Shown piece after piece: positions 1 to 12,326 of a DNA stretch of 64,000 nt. The DNA lies in NCBI GenBank assembly GCA_003993805.1, contig RSEF01000003.1, positions 104,960,028-105,024,027 on the forward strand, in the 5' to 3' direction. How positions within the stretch are numbered: position 1 is the stretch's first letter; each line of letters starts with the position of its first letter. Position numbers and translations under genes: made by a program. Source of the stretch: Himantopus leucocephalus. Lineage: Eukaryota; Chordata; Aves; Charadriiformes; Recurvirostridae. The notes below the pieces were generated by a model. It had not been told where the DNA came from. It searched no databases and saw only the letters and a program-made list of their open reading frames with translations.

Positions 1-895
1 ATATCCTGCAGACAAGAAGAGCCAAGTCACAGGATGTAGTCTTCTCTGGAAACAGATCATTTGTCTAGCTCTCCAAAAACTGTCAGCCTCACTACTTAGA
101 TACCACACCACAAAATCCTGCTCTGTCACAAAGTAAGTTTGAGTGGAGCTGATTCTAGGTAGAGACTAATTACTCTCTGGGCTACACTTGTGAGACCAAT
201 CTCTTCTCCCTATCTGACTGCATCTCTTCTCCTTGTGGATATGACTGTGGACTCACTCTGACATGATCTTCCAAAATTCAAGGCATGTCACAGATACTGA
301 GGGGCAGAACTTTACGATTTCAGTAACAATCTGAAAAGGTGAGAAAGGAAACCAGGGAATGCAAGGGATACCATGTTCTTGTTCAACAACTCTGTAATTA
401 CAGTTCAGCATTGAGTGGGTGGCAGCTATAGGTGCCTGCCAGCCTAACAGAGCCCCCTTCTCTTCCCACCCCCCAGTCCATGTGTCTATGCAGGTAAAAA
501 ATGCAAGTATGAAGGAGTAAAAAAAAGTACAAATAATGCATATTAAGAACAGCACAGGAAGACAAGGACCAATATTGTGAAGAGATGCAGGGCATGAGTG
601 ACATAAATATGGGCTAAAATGCATGCAAGCTGCAGGCTGGCAAGCAGTATGGTCACATATATCTGCAAGAATAAAAGGCATCAGGAAGATGATCAGAACC
701 ATCAAGAGGGCTGCAGGATTCAAAACAAGCAACTTTGAGTGTGACATATGAAATCTGTAGAACAGGACAGCAGGATGTACTGCTCTTTGTTAAAGAAACC
801 TGGCTCTTGGTTAACCTCTTATTACACACAGCAAAGGGTTTCCCTTGATCAGCCTGGGAAACAGGCAAACTTGGACTCCTGCAGTTTATAAAAAA

Positions 896-912
896 NGGGG
901 GGGGGGGGGGGG
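896..912. repeat. Single N followed by a 16-base G run
   Basis: One N at 896 separates a short A run from sixteen G. This looks like an unresolved assembly join in low-complexity sequence, and the true length of the run is unknown. Confidence 0.8.
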
Positions 913-3173
913 AATCAACCTGTTTATAACAGAAGTTAAATATAAACTTCTATCTCAAAGATAAATCTCTACTGACTACTAAAGACATAATTAAATCCTG
1001 GTGTAACACTAGAGTGCAATCAGGAGAAGCCTGCGCTGAAGAGCTGGCTGGCTGCGCTTCCTCACTTGGCTCTTCCAGCCACAGAGCAGAAAGCCACGCT
1101 GGGGCTTCTGCATACACACAAAAAAATTCCAGAGTAGCAGAAGTGTGAAACTGAGATGAGTCACTGCTGCTATCAGCAACAAACAGCAGCAGTGAAGTTC
1201 TCCGTTTTTATGGTGGGGGGAAAGGAAAATAAAACTACCCCCAATCTCAAATGCAAACAAGAATTTTACTTTTTGGCTGCTTAGAGGTCAGACCAAATTG
1301 GCACTACTGAAAACCAAACTCACACTGAGCACTTGATTATGTTCTTAATAACCAGAATAATAATTATTGATAATTAGAATTTAATCTAGTGTTGACATTC
1401 TTCACTTCATTGACTTTGAGTACTTCTCTCAGGAATTACACTTTTATCACATTTTCTTTTTTTTTTTTCAGTTGGAAATGGAAACATTGACTGATTTATA
1501 TGAACAAAAGAAAACAAACCCAAGTACTTTAAAAGCTCGATATTAAGTATCTCCACAGAACAGACTGCCAATCCACAACACAGAAATCACATTGATAATT
1601 TGCATTCAATAAGGCCACATCTACGTGAAACGTTTGCTGCTTACATGGAGACAAAGCGTACAGAAGACGATCTTTATCACTTAGCCTGTAATACTATCTA
1701 TGGAAACACTGCATCTACAAACTCCTGCAATGATTTTGAAATAATCCCACAGCATCCCAGACAGGTATCGCATGTGCAACGTACTGCTATTAGGGTGCGC
1801 GTTCTTGGATTCTTCTCCATGTGGTGCATGGTGAGATACACACCCAACCTTCAGCTTGTGGAATCAAACTGCAAAACCAGCTCAATCCAAAATAGTATTC
1901 TTGCTTCAAAGGATATTAAAATGGGATAAGAAACAGTAACAAAACTGGCAGACTATGGTAGAGAAATAAGTCATTTGGCCCTTATCTAGGTCTTGCCTTA
2001 GTCTACAACAGATGTTTCAGTCCAGAAGGACAAATTTTAACCTTGCATAAGGATTTTGTCACTAATTATCTCACTGCATGCTCCTGACGCTGAGCTAAAC
2101 CTCCCACCCCTTAACTCTTTGGCAGCCGGTTACACTCCTGGCCTTATGGACTTCCTGCGCTTTGTCACACCAAGCGTGAAGTAGAATTCAAAACTGACTG
2201 CGAATCATTTTATGCTGCCCTCTGTATCACTCAGTTCCCCCAGTTTATTCATCAATATCACTATAATTCGGGGTTTTTTTTCACTCAACAACTTGTAAAT
2301 CTTTTGATGTGCATTATGTAGGTTTGTGCCAAACCATTTATAATGGGTCATTTCTTTATCTCATGCAGTTCGTTTTGACTTCTGCGTGGTATTTGAGCAA
2401 TGTGGAAGAAAAACAATTCAAGCCCAGGTTACCTGCCTCAGATTTTATTATTAGTGCAATATAGCTGGTAGCAAAAGACCACCAGTGAGTGATTCAAAGA
2501 ACATCATCTGCCCAGGAGAGGAACAGCTGTCATTTCTTTTAGTTCCCTGCCTAGCTTGTGATAAAAAGATCGCATTTGAAACAGATAACAGTAGAGTAAG
2601 ACACATTTTACATATAGACTCTATTCTGGGCAATCCTGCTTAGTGGGAGCACGCTACTAATACCACAGTGTTGTAAAACAGATTCAAGCAGCTCTTTCTT
2701 TAGATATATTCAGTGATGTATTCAACAGTACTGAAGCCACATACTTGCACTGCTATTCTTTTCAAGTACATTAAGCCCTGTTATCATTCAGATATGTCTG
2801 AGCTCCAAGACAAACAGCATTAATATTTAACAGTTATAAAAGGTTATCTTCAGAGATAAACAATAACGGAAAGAAAAATTATAAGACTTGACATTAATTT
2901 TTCAGAGGCAAAACTGTAACAACAGTCATTGTATTGACTAGTAGAGTCACACTTCTCCCAGAAACTAATCCCTGCTGTCAACGTTATTAAAAAGAGCACT
3001 GCTTCCAGGTCATCTAAAGGCAACAAACTGAGGTGGATACCATCCCACCTTCATCCCGCACCACCTCCCCTACCACCCCCCAACACACAGGGCGAGTACG
3101 TGGACAGTCACACTGTGCGCTAGTCCAGGGAGTGGACTCCACAAACAGAAAACACCCAAACGCAGACACCCTA

Positions 3174-3194
3174 NAAAAAAAAAAAAAAAAAAAA
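3174..3194. repeat. Single N followed by a 20-base A run
   Basis: One N at 3174 is followed by twenty A and then unique sequence. It is a low-complexity assembly join, and any frame read through it is unreliable. Confidence 0.8.
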
Positions 3195-6095
3195 CAATTA
3201 GCTTTCAGGCGACCTAGCTCCATGAATGTGCTCACAGGAATGGGGAAGGGATCAGAAAGCTGAGGCCAGGATTGTGGCAGTCCCAATTTAGATCAGTTTA
3301 GACTGCTGGAGCACCACACCCTAAGATTACTTCAGCTGAAAAATGCTGGGAAATGACCCACATCTTTATATCTGTGTATTCTATTTTTTGTCAAATTCTG
3401 TTTTTCACTGTATAGTCATTTTTTTCCTTCCTGAAAAACTGAACTTCTAGAGAAACAAGCAAGCAAGTTCTTAATAGCAATCACAAAATGGTAATCCTTG
3501 AAACTTCCCTAAAGATACTGCTTGCCAGAAATCTGATTTCGGTTCACAAAACTCAAGCTCTGTGGTTAAAGAGAGCCCTCAAAATAGCAAAGTTGACATT
3601 ACTAGAAGGAAAAGAAGGTATTTCAGAAAACCAAGCTGTGTGTAAGATGAGGACAACACAACTCCAGCAAAAGATGAACATAAAACCGCAGTAAAGTAGG
3701 CAAAGATATTTGAAGAGCAGCTTGTAAAAGGCATAAAGCTAATACCTGAAATAGCTTTTATTACATCAAAAGAAACCACCCAGCCAAATAATCAAAGAGG
3801 CTTGTAAAACAAGTAAGCTGCAAAGATGACCCCAAGAATGGATGCTAAAGCCCAGTACCAAAAATTAAGATAGTAATGGACTTTAGCATTCACTGAGAAG
3901 GAAACTAAAAAGATCCCTGAAAGCTTGTCTTGATAGGATGAATCTAAAGACCTGCCTCCAAGACTCAAGAAAAGGGGCTTTAGAACAAGATAAGAAAATG
4001 AGCAAGAAGTCAACAGGACACAAACGTATCAACCCAAGAGTTATAATGCACTAAGAAAATTAAACTGGCCAACTACTAATCATGGTATGCAAGTACTGTG
4101 CCACTGCAGCCTGAAAGGTGGTAAGTGCAGGACCAGTTTCCACTCCAGGTATCATCTAGGGGCTAATCAACAAATACACTCAATGTCCCTACCTGACAAA
4201 CAGGTAATAACAACACCAAAGCATGTATTACGAGACCTGTGGCTAAATAAGATACTAGGGAAGTAGTGCCATATATATATTAGCATTCTGAAGTATGTGG
4301 ATAAACGTAACACAATGGAGCACACCTGGATTTTTCAAGCTCCCTCACAAAATGGTTTTATATATTTCGTTTACTGAATGCCAGAACAAAGTGTTTGATG
4401 AAATTCAGTGTGTGAATGTGTAAAATAACATAAGGAAAAGAAATTCTCACTATATCTGTGCAACAAAGTATTTCAGCATAGTTATTACCACTTAAAAATT
4501 AAAAACTTTAAAAAATGAAAACAAAAGAGCTCTTGGAGTGACTACTAAACAACAAAAAACAGTGAAAACCACCATTCTGGAAGAAAACAAAACCAAAAGC
4601 ATTCATCACTATAAATCCACGGTACCTTTGTATCACAAATACTGCTTTGCAGTCCTGGCCATGTACCTCAAATAAAAATCCAATACAAATAGAAAGCACA
4701 TAGACAAAAGTAACAAAGGCCAATAAAGTAATGATTTTTTTCCCATACCAAGAATTATTATATAGACTAAGATTTTCCCACTTAAAAAAAAAAAAGAGAG
4801 AGATTACAAAGAAGAGAAATTACATAGGTCTGTAAGTCACTAAAGGTGTGAAGAAAATGAATAATTCTTCCATATTGACCACTTCTGACTACAGAAATGG
4901 TCAAAGTTTAGAAACACAAGAAAGGAGTTTTCCCTTCATGCAGTATTTCATAAAATTGAAGAGCTCATAGTCCAGGCATGGTGGCATGGAGGCCAACAAT
5001 GCGAAAGCTATCAGCTAAAGATTACACAAATTCATAGCAGATAGGTACTTTAGAAGGCATAAAAATCTGACAACCCAAGATGTAACTTCTGTTTGAGGAG
5101 CTCCCAGACCTGCCTGACGTTGAAAGGACATTCTGTGTTTGTTCTGTTACATGTCCTGCAGCATCCACCACTGCGCCCTATCCTTCCCAGCTTCCTGCAG
5201 TCACCGACTGCTGAGGTCTGCATAGAACCACAAGTCTACCTCAGGTGTGGGAGAGGGGGACAGAGGCACAGCCTGGACACCTGTTGGGAACTCTGCTGAG
5301 ACAGCTAAGGAAAGAAAAGGGGACTTGAAGCAGTCAACACTGGCCACACCAACTGGAGACAGGACGTCTGACTGGGTACGAGATGATTATTGCCTCTTGC
5401 AAGAGCTCATCTAATAAGCTTTTGCTTATTGAACAGAAGTTTGCAACTTCTCCACTCTGAAGTTTAGATGCAAAACTAAGTTTACGGAAGTTAAATAAAG
5501 CAACGGTTCTCCTCCGTATTAAGCTTTCTAGAAGTCACATTCAGCTCCAATAGCTTCAGGCTCTCTCTGCAACGGTGACTCTCCAACCAGAACTATGAAG
5601 GGAAGCCATTTATATGATTATCCTGCTCTAATATAACGCAAACTCCTGCGAGGAAAACTTCCTCGAGCATGAAGATAAAGTGGCCTCACCACCCCTCTGC
5701 AGAGCGCAATGACCCCCAAACACACTGCCCGTCAGTGATGCCTTCAGCTGAAGGGGGACCACTGCCACACCGGGAGGGGACAGGGCCTACAGGGTCTCCA
5801 GGGACCCCTGCGCCCCCGGACGCTCCCCAGCGCACACCCACCCGGCGGCTGGCACGGGAGCAGGCCGCGGCCTTGCCCACCGCCACGGGCCGCCCTCCAG
5901 GCGGGGCCTCAGCCAGGCCACAGGGCCCCCAGCTCCTTCCCGCGCCCCACAGCACCGGCCCTGCCCCACACCCCTCTCCCCATTCCCCCCACCGCTCCCC
6001 CTGGGCAGAGGTGGGGGTGCCCCCCCCGGCCCCCGGCAGCGGTTCTCTCCCTCACCCACCTCCCGCGGCCACCGTGGTCCCGCCCTGCCCCTCAC

Positions 6096-6192
6096 CGTAG
6101 CGCTGCCGGCTCGGCGGGCGCCCCAGCGCCTCCAACCCGCCCGGCCCCCACAGCAACACCAGGGCAGGGACCAGCCACAGTCGGAGCCTCAT
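6096..6192 (-). CDS. ADAM17: ADAM17 (TACE) coding exon 1: start codon and signal peptide, partial gene
   Basis: ADAM17 is a type I membrane metalloprotease that sheds TNF-alpha, EGFR ligands and Notch-pathway substrates at the cell surface. Only the first coding exon is present: 97 nt, giving 32 codons plus one base. It starts at an ATG (6192-6190) in the context ACC-ATG-A and ends at a consensus GTGAGG donor (GT at 6095-6094). The peptide is a signal sequence: MRLRLW, a leucine/valine-rich hydrophobic core, then residues ending PPSRQRY. Human ADAM17 exon 1, as I recall it, also ends after 32 codons plus one base, with a PP...QRL tail, so length and phase agree. The neighbour YWHAQ on the same strand supports the name. 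In-frame translation upstream of the ATG is open only from a GTG, so this ATG is the only in-frame AUG. The rest of the gene is outside the window. Confidence 0.88.
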
Positions 6193-6239
6193 GGTCCGGG
6201 CGCGGCTCCCTCCTGCTCCGTCCACCCGCTCGTTCGCAT
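6189..6239 (-). other. Upstream ORF overlapping the ADAM17 start (ATGA)
   Basis: An ATG at 6239-6237 opens a 16-codon frame ending in TGA at 6191-6189. That stop overlaps the ADAM17 ATG (6192-6190) in the four bases ATGA. The upstream ATG has a weak context, with C at -3 and C at +4. It matters only if transcription starts above 6239, which is plausible given the promoter motifs at 6311-6367. Translation of this peptide is not shown. Confidence 0.5.
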
Positions 6240-6310
6240 CCGGTCGGGGAAACTTCACCCTCCGCGGCCCCTGGCGCCGTGCCGGGCCCGCCGCCCTCCT
6301 GGGCCCGCAC

Positions 6311-6367
6311 CCGGAAGCGCGGCGGCTGCCCGCGGAGCATTGTGGGTGCGGGCGGGGCCGCCATGTT
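6311..6367. promoter_or_regulatory. ADAM17: Probable ADAM17 core promoter motifs (ETS, GC box, YY1)
   Basis: About 120 to 175 bases upstream of the ADAM17 ATG are, in plus-strand order: an ETS-type core CCGGAAG at 6311-6317; CATTGTGGG at 6339-6347, similar to part of the ZNF143 site; a GC box GGGCGGGGCC at 6350-6359; and GCCGCCATGTT at 6357-6367, which fits the YY1 consensus on the opposite strand. This mix is typical of TATA-less housekeeping promoters. The transcription start itself cannot be seen. Confidence 0.55.
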
Positions 6368-6560
6368 AGGCGGTGGGGCCAGGCGCTGAGGGTAGGCGAG
6401 GCCCGGCGGGGGGCCTGGCTGCTGCGAGGCGGCGACGGGGCCAGCCCGCCTTCGGCGCGACGTGGGCGGTGTCACCGCGGCTGCTCTGCCCAGCAACGGC
6501 CTCGCTGTGAGGGCGTGAGGCGCTGGGAGCAGCGTTCCTCCCCCCAAGGTTACTCGGTCT

Positions 6561-7140
6561 CCCGGGGCATCTTCGCTACGGCGCCCTTACGGGTCTCCCG
6601 GAGTGGGCACAGGCCTTCCGTCTGCCCCCTGGAAAGGGAGAGGGCTCCGGGTTTCTGCAGCCCTTCTTTGGAGTCAGCTCGGGATGCAGGCCCGCCCTGG
6701 GCGGGGGCTCCAGCGTTCTCACATCTTCTCACACGCACAGCGATGTCTCATACAATTGTGTTGGCAACTTGCAGGAGGTGGTTTCCTCTCAGTCCGTGCG
6801 AGTGACCTGAAGTCGGCTTGATCTCTTCATCTGCATCTAGCAAAGATAATTGCAAGTGATGTACTCGGCAAAAACGGAGAGAAATCGCCACCACCAACCA
6901 TCCTGCTTTTTGCCACACTGATCATTATTTAACCTGAAATACTTAAATAGCTTTAGCATGAATAAAATTATTCCTTATTCAATTTTTCATAAGAACATAA
7001 GGACGGACACAGTGCTTAAACCCAGAGTGTATGTCTCCCAGTTTCTTGTCTCCAAAGATGGGAAGATTATAAGAGGCCAAACTGCGTGTGAAGCTTAATA
7101 GTGGGTCTGCTTTGAATTTCCAATGATTTTCATCTTCTGA
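6561..7140. other. Intergenic, no feature recognised
   Basis: This is the flank of the ADAM17 CpG island. Composition falls from GC-rich to AT-rich by about 6.9 kb. I see no gene, RNA gene or recognisable repeat. Confidence 0.5.
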
Positions 7141-7144
7141 CTTC

Positions 7145-8490
7145 CTAAAGCAGAGGTCATGTCTTCTTAGCAGCGCTTAAATGTATCTCCTCCAGATATT
7201 TGTCCAGTTGACCCTCTACTGCTTGTAAACTTCTAGCATCCGTAACATCCTGCAGCAGAGAGTTCCACAGTGTAATTTTATAGAATCACTTTCTTTGCTT
7301 TCAACCTAACTTTTCGTGACACCATTTGATGTCCTTCTTGCTTTGGAAAGGACAGTAAACAACTTTGCTTTCTGTATGCCAGTCATCACTTTATAGCCTC
7401 CATGAGATCCCCTTTCAGTCTGGCAAGTCTTCTCTTGCAGACTGACAAGTTCAAGTGAAATTTAGTTCTTCTTTCGATGGAAGGTGTTTGTTGCTATTCT
7501 ATGAACTTTACCAATTTTACTATTTCAGTTTGTGGTGGTGGGACTGGAGCTGCATACAGTGTTCAAGATAGGGGCATACAGTGTATTTATAAAGTGGCAT
7601 AGCAATATTCCCTGTCTTGTTCTCAATATTGTTCCTAAATATTTCTAACATTCAATGTGCTGTTGATGAAATAGTGAAAATGAAATAACATTAAATTTCC
7701 AGGATCTCCTGCAGTGTAACGGTCAGTTCAGACACTTATTCTACAGGTAATATAGAACCGTGTTTTCCCCACATGCATTGCTTTGCATCTATCTATCTGT
7801 ATTCACGATCGTCTGTCATTTTACTGCCAGTCACTGAAGGCTCAATTCAGTTGCCCATATGTAGGTGTCCAGTGCAATTTCAGATGACACAGGGTGCCTT
7901 ACTGAGGCTTCAGAAGACCATTAGGTCCTGTGTCAGAACCATGAAGATGTCTCCCATATCGTAGAGCATGAGTGTGGGTAATTGAGTCCCAAGTATTGAA
8001 AGGTCTTTCCGCAATTATTTGCAGCCACACCTTTTCTTTCCTTCCATGAATAACATCTCATCAGAAAGCTTTGTCTCATCACTCTTCACCTCCTTATTCA
8101 AATTATTTATGAATAAGCACAGAGACATGAAGGTGCATTAGTGACTTCCTTTCACTGTGAAAACTGACCATTTACTCTTAGTCTGTTTCCTGTCTTTTAA
8201 CTACATTTTAATCCGCGCAGGGATCTTCTCTCTTATCACATCGTTGCTTAGTCCCCTTAAGCGCCTTTGGCAAAAAAACCGTTGAAAGTCTTACAGCAAC
8301 CTGTATCTCGCCAATCCCCTTTTTCCAAGTACTTGCTGACACCTTCAGAAAATTTCATACCAGGTTTATAAGGGAAGACTCCTCTTTGCAAAAGCAGTGT
8401 TGACAAAACGCATGTTGACCTTTCCCTAGTAAATCATATCTGTCCATGTATGCAAAATACTGTTCATTTTGTCTGTTCTTCATGAACGTT
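7145..8490 (-). repeat. Long degraded CR1/L3-like LINE, minus strand
   Basis: Plus-strand text matches, from memory, the reverse complement of old sauropsid CR1/L3-clade LINEs over a long stretch. Examples are the segment with GTTCAAGATAGGGGCATAC near 7560, the CATTGCTTTGCATCTAT segment near 7777, the GTGAAAACTGACCATTTACTC segment near 8157, and the CCTTTGGCAAAAAA segment near 8265. These occur in the expected order of an element running 3' to 5' on the plus strand. Its coding sequence is ruined by stops and indels. The ends are approximate, and a repeat-masking run would set them. Confidence 0.75.
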
Positions 8491-9009
8491 TTTTTACGTT
8501 AACATTTCAGTTTGAAACAGATCGGAGCAGAGGCCAATGATGAAGCGTTCCAGCAGAGGAACGCAGACAGAGGAAGTTCTCTTAGGTTTTCCACTATGGC
8601 CTTACCACATCCAAGTGCTGCTTTTATACGCAGTTCAGTTGGTGTGTTTCAGAACTTAGCAAGCTTCTGGCATTTGGTACGCTAAGATTATTGAAATCCT
8701 CTCAAATCCTCTTGAAAAGGATTTATTGTTGTGTTTTATACCTTTTATAACTCCTTCCTTTGATGTCATTCGTGAGTTCTATCGTAACACTGAGGCTTTT
8801 TTTCCCCCCTCCTAAATGAAAATTCTTATTTCAGTTAGTCTTCCCTTGTGTGGCATTATTTCATATTTGTGCTTATTCTAGTTACCTTTTTTCTGTATTT
8901 TTTTAGATATAGTATACCCATTCCGAAGTATATAATATATCCTTTTTGTCTGCTCATATCTTAATTCTAGTGATTTTGCTATTTTTTACTTCTGCTGAGT
9001 ACAGAGTTG

Positions 9010-9365
9010 AGTTTTCAGGGAGTTGATACTCCACCAGCTGTCCAAGATCTCTTTCCAAAGTAGTAGCAACTAAACAGGTGCTCATCATTGTGAGTATTTG
9101 GTGAAGGTTACACTTGGCATTTATAAACATCAATTTTCATTTGCCATTTTACTGGACGTCATTTAATATTGCAGGATCTTTCTGCAACTCTTAGAATCAA
9201 CTTTAGATGGCACTTTTTTGAAATAGTCTCGTTTTATCTGCAAACTATTTATCCCTATATTGAACAGCAGAGGTTCAGTACAGATCAATTTCTTTATCGA
9301 TGGGTGGACCTTCTTATCTCTAACTATTTTGTAACTTGTAGCAAGATACAGAAAGCCAGGTAATA
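9010..9365 (-). repeat. Second degraded CR1/L3-like LINE fragment, minus strand
   Basis: The same class of element appears again. CCAAGATCTCTTTCC near 9041, CATTTATAAACATCAATTTT near 9118, a GCAGGATCTTTCTGCAACTC stretch near 9172 and TATTGAACAGCAGAGGTTCA near 9257 follow the family order. They cover a region also represented in, or missing from, the copy at 7145-8490, so this is either an independent insertion or a rearranged part of the same one. Its short open frames are remnants of the LINE and not genes. Confidence 0.7.
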
Positions 9366-12301
9366 GGTATCTTTTTCTGTTAGCAATTGAATTTTCCCAC
9401 TGCATGTTTTTTGCTTCCATTGACTTCTTATCTCACAAGGACACCTTAACAATAAAAGTTGATTGCTTGTAAATATTTTTAGGGTTATCGACTGTGATTT
9501 GTGTTTTGATAGAGGCCATCACAATGGAGTTGTTAGATTAAGGTGTTTAGACAATATAATAGCAAAACAGTAAACAGTAATTAGGAAAAATGTAATTGAT
9601 TTAGCAATTTTGTTTATTCCATGTTAATAACAATAATTTATTTTATATCAGTAGGTTAGTTTGATGGCATGTCTGGGTGTGATTTATTTATTTATTTATT
9701 TATTTCTACAAACGTATTCTGTTGTGTCCAGTACAAGAACACTTTGGGAGTGTGTTGGTACCCAGTATTGATAGGAATACATTTTTCTTTTCCCCCATTA
9801 AGGAATTTGAGCCATTTTATTAACACGATTAGGGCCTAAACAAGGATATGATAAATACATAGGATATGATTAGAAATGAATGGGAAACAGCATGTAGTGT
9901 GTTTTGGTGAGGAATAGCACAAGTACAGCACATTGAATAAAAAATGAAACAAAATAATTTAATACATATAGCTAGTAAAATGTGTTTTCCTGTGTTAATA
10001 ATAAAAGCTAGAGAAGTGCAGAGACAGCTAACTGGACAGCTAACCCAGTTCAGAGGAAGAGCTCCTTTAAGAACAAGTATTTGATAAAAGGGTTAGCCCA
10101 CTAACCAGAGTGATTCCTAAAATATATAATTTAATAATTCACTTAGAAAGGAAGGTAGATTTTGTGGCAGGCCCTGGAGGAGGATGAGGATTACCTTTGT
10201 TTTGTGAATGTTTGAATAATAAATGATGCCCCGAGGAAAATGGCCTGATGTTGGTTCTGAGCTAAAGAGATAAGCAGGGCCCCACCCCACCCATGTGGGA
10301 GATGGTAGGCTGCACAAAGCTGCATATTTTCCCATGGGAATTATTGGATCCCCTATTACTTGTGGCTTTTGAATCTAAGTTGGGTGAAGTCCTGGGAAGT
10401 AAGGTGTCTTATAAGGAGTGTTCTTCCTTTGGGAGGAGGATAGAATGAATGAGTTCGTAAGTCTCTTCCGCTTTCATGATCATCTGCAAAAAATTTCCTT
10501 AAAAGCACTTGGGAGTTTCTCAAAGTAAAATAACCTCCAAAACATGGAAGAAAAAACAACAGCAAACCATCATCCATGTTTGGGTAAGACAAGGAGGGCT
10601 TTGTGTTTGTTTAATACCAGGGAACATGGGACCTAATCGCAAGAACAGATCTGCAAGAGCTAACAGACAAGACGACTGGTATATTTAGTTCTTGATCGAC
10701 GAGGTTAAGTCTTCTCACTCTTGCTGATTGAGACGGTTCTGACAAGTGAGATCCGGACTCCTGTGGCGTATCAGTTCTGTACTGTTCAAGAAAAAAATGT
10801 AGAAGTTTCTAGAATCCCTTTCTTCCGCTTTTTTTTCTTTTTTTTTTCCTCCTCTGTTCTGTTCCATGGCTGTCTTTCACCGACTCATCTGACTTAGTCT
10901 CCTCTATCTCCATAGATGTTTTTTCCCATACAGCCTTTCATTTCTTCGAAGGCCTCACCCTCTCTTAGCGCTGTTTGGCCCGTTGTCACTTTCTAAATAT
11001 GTATAATAGCATTCCACATTAATGATCCAGCAATTTACAGTATTAATAGTCTTTTCCCTCTATTTCCCCTACCTACTCAGAAAGACAGCAACTTGGCTAC
11101 AGCTCTTGAAATCTACATATTCCATTATTTTCTGACTACAGGGAACTTCTATGGTCTTCTGTGGTCTTCCAGGACTACACTAATACACTGCAACTGGGCT
11201 AACTTTCCTGCTCTGCTAATTTTGAAGTCTGCTATTACTGCAATATATAGGAAAGCAGAGAGGCCAACATGAGAGAGCTTTTTAAAGGCAGAAGGAACCT
11301 GAATTTGTTCTTTATAATTGTGAGTATGTGTTCTCCATAATTATAATAACACATAATGATTTTCTTCCCTGGAGCATATCAAAGTTAATGTTCCTAGGGA
11401 GGGAATATACTCTTGTGAAGTTACTTCCTGCTACGGTCTTTTTAAAATCCACAAAGAAATTACTTGGCCCTACTTTCTGACACAAAGTGGTCCCTCTTTC
11501 TTATATCTGCCAGGAGATGGTGCTGCCAGTCTTCCGTTTATTCCTTTCCAGTTCTTAGGAAAGGTGGCACATGTTTGTGTAGAATTACATGTATAAATAA
11601 GAAGATACTTCTGCCATCTGACTGGTGCACTTTTGTCCTAATAGGGATCTTAAGGGAAACAGAAAACACCTTTCGATATTTAAAGCTCACTACTGTCTTA
11701 GAACTGGATGTACGTGTTTAGATTCATCATGTCAATGACAAAACCCTTCAGGAGTTTTCCAGAGTTTGCTAATGCTCCATGACAGGATGATGAATATAAA
11801 ACACTCATCTTTATGATTTTCTGGGTAGTTTCCATACCTGCCTTTCTCCCCTTTACAGACATCTCTGGATGCACCCTGGCAAGGTGGTTTATGCTTTCAC
11901 AGGCATCCCAGCCCTGTTCAGAGCTTTGCCACTGCTTTAAATGGAAGCAGGAAGGGGTTTTAAATCTCATCCTAAATCACTTTAAGCAATTTAGGCAATT
12001 CTCTTAGCATTAATGCTGATGTGAACAGGTCCTGCGGCCCCTGGTTCTACTTTGCACACAAAATTTGGCCTGAAAAGACCTTGCAGTGTGTAATGAGGGA
12101 CACATGCTATTCTGTTTGATCATTGTGATAGCTTATTTGTAATTTTTAATCTACTGTCAGCACTGTGGTTACATTTATAAACATGTATAAGTGTCACAGA
12201 GAAACATACATTCTTTTAAGTTCAAAGGATCCAGTTTTTAGCTTTGTTTGGTACCAGATTTTCTTTTTTCTTTTTACTAGTGCAATTGTTTGGTAACACT
12301 C
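9366..12301. other. Intergenic, only short simple repeats seen
   Basis: No gene, RNA gene or interspersed repeat is recognised in this AT-rich stretch. It contains an (ATTT)n microsatellite at 9682-9705. Open frames are short and without recognisable domains. Confidence 0.5.
9682..9705. repeat. (ATTT)6 microsatellite
   Basis: Six uninterrupted ATTT units in AT-rich intergenic DNA. Confidence 0.95.
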
Positions 12302-12326
12302 NAAAAAAAAAAAAAAAAAAAAAAAA
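12302..12326. repeat. Single N followed by a 24-base A run
   Basis: One N at 12302 is followed by twenty-four A, then a G and more A. It is an assembly join in low-complexity DNA, and no polyadenylation signal precedes it. Confidence 0.8.

Larger units (their letters stand above)
1..6095 (-). other. ADAM17: Inferred start of ADAM17 intron 1, with no further exon seen
   Basis: This stretch lies downstream of the ADAM17 exon 1 splice donor on the minus strand, so by inference it is intron 1. I looked on the minus strand for the next ADAM17 exon, which should encode the start of the prodomain, and did not see it, so it probably lies beyond the window edge. The open frames here are short and resemble no protein I know. 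The segment is AT-rich up to about 5.6 kb and then becomes GC-rich as it enters the CpG island. It carries a G run at 897-912 and an A run at 3175-3194, each next to a single N. Confidence 0.6.
5700..6560. promoter_or_regulatory. ADAM17: CpG island over the ADAM17 5' end
   Basis: Base composition shifts abruptly to G+C-rich with frequent CG dinucleotides, in contrast to the AT-rich flanks. The island contains ADAM17 exon 1 (6096-6192) and the sequence upstream of it on the minus strand. Such islands mark promoters of broadly expressed vertebrate genes, which fits ADAM17. I estimated the edges by eye. GC-rich open frames on both strands here are by-products of composition. Confidence 0.85.

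Noticed and set aside
253..747. 164-codon minus-strand open frame with hydrophobic runs
   Set aside because: No known family. It lies within the inferred ADAM17 intron and does not resemble ADAM17. Its start and end show no convincing splice sites.
6193..6258. N-terminal extension of ADAM17 in the same frame
   Set aside because: The extension would begin with GTG, not ATG. The ATG at 6192 has a good context and begins a normal signal peptide.
6191..6805. 204-codon plus-strand open frame in the ADAM17 CpG island
   Set aside because: Its arginine/proline/glycine-rich content follows from GC composition. It overlaps the ADAM17 exon antisense and has no recognisable domain.
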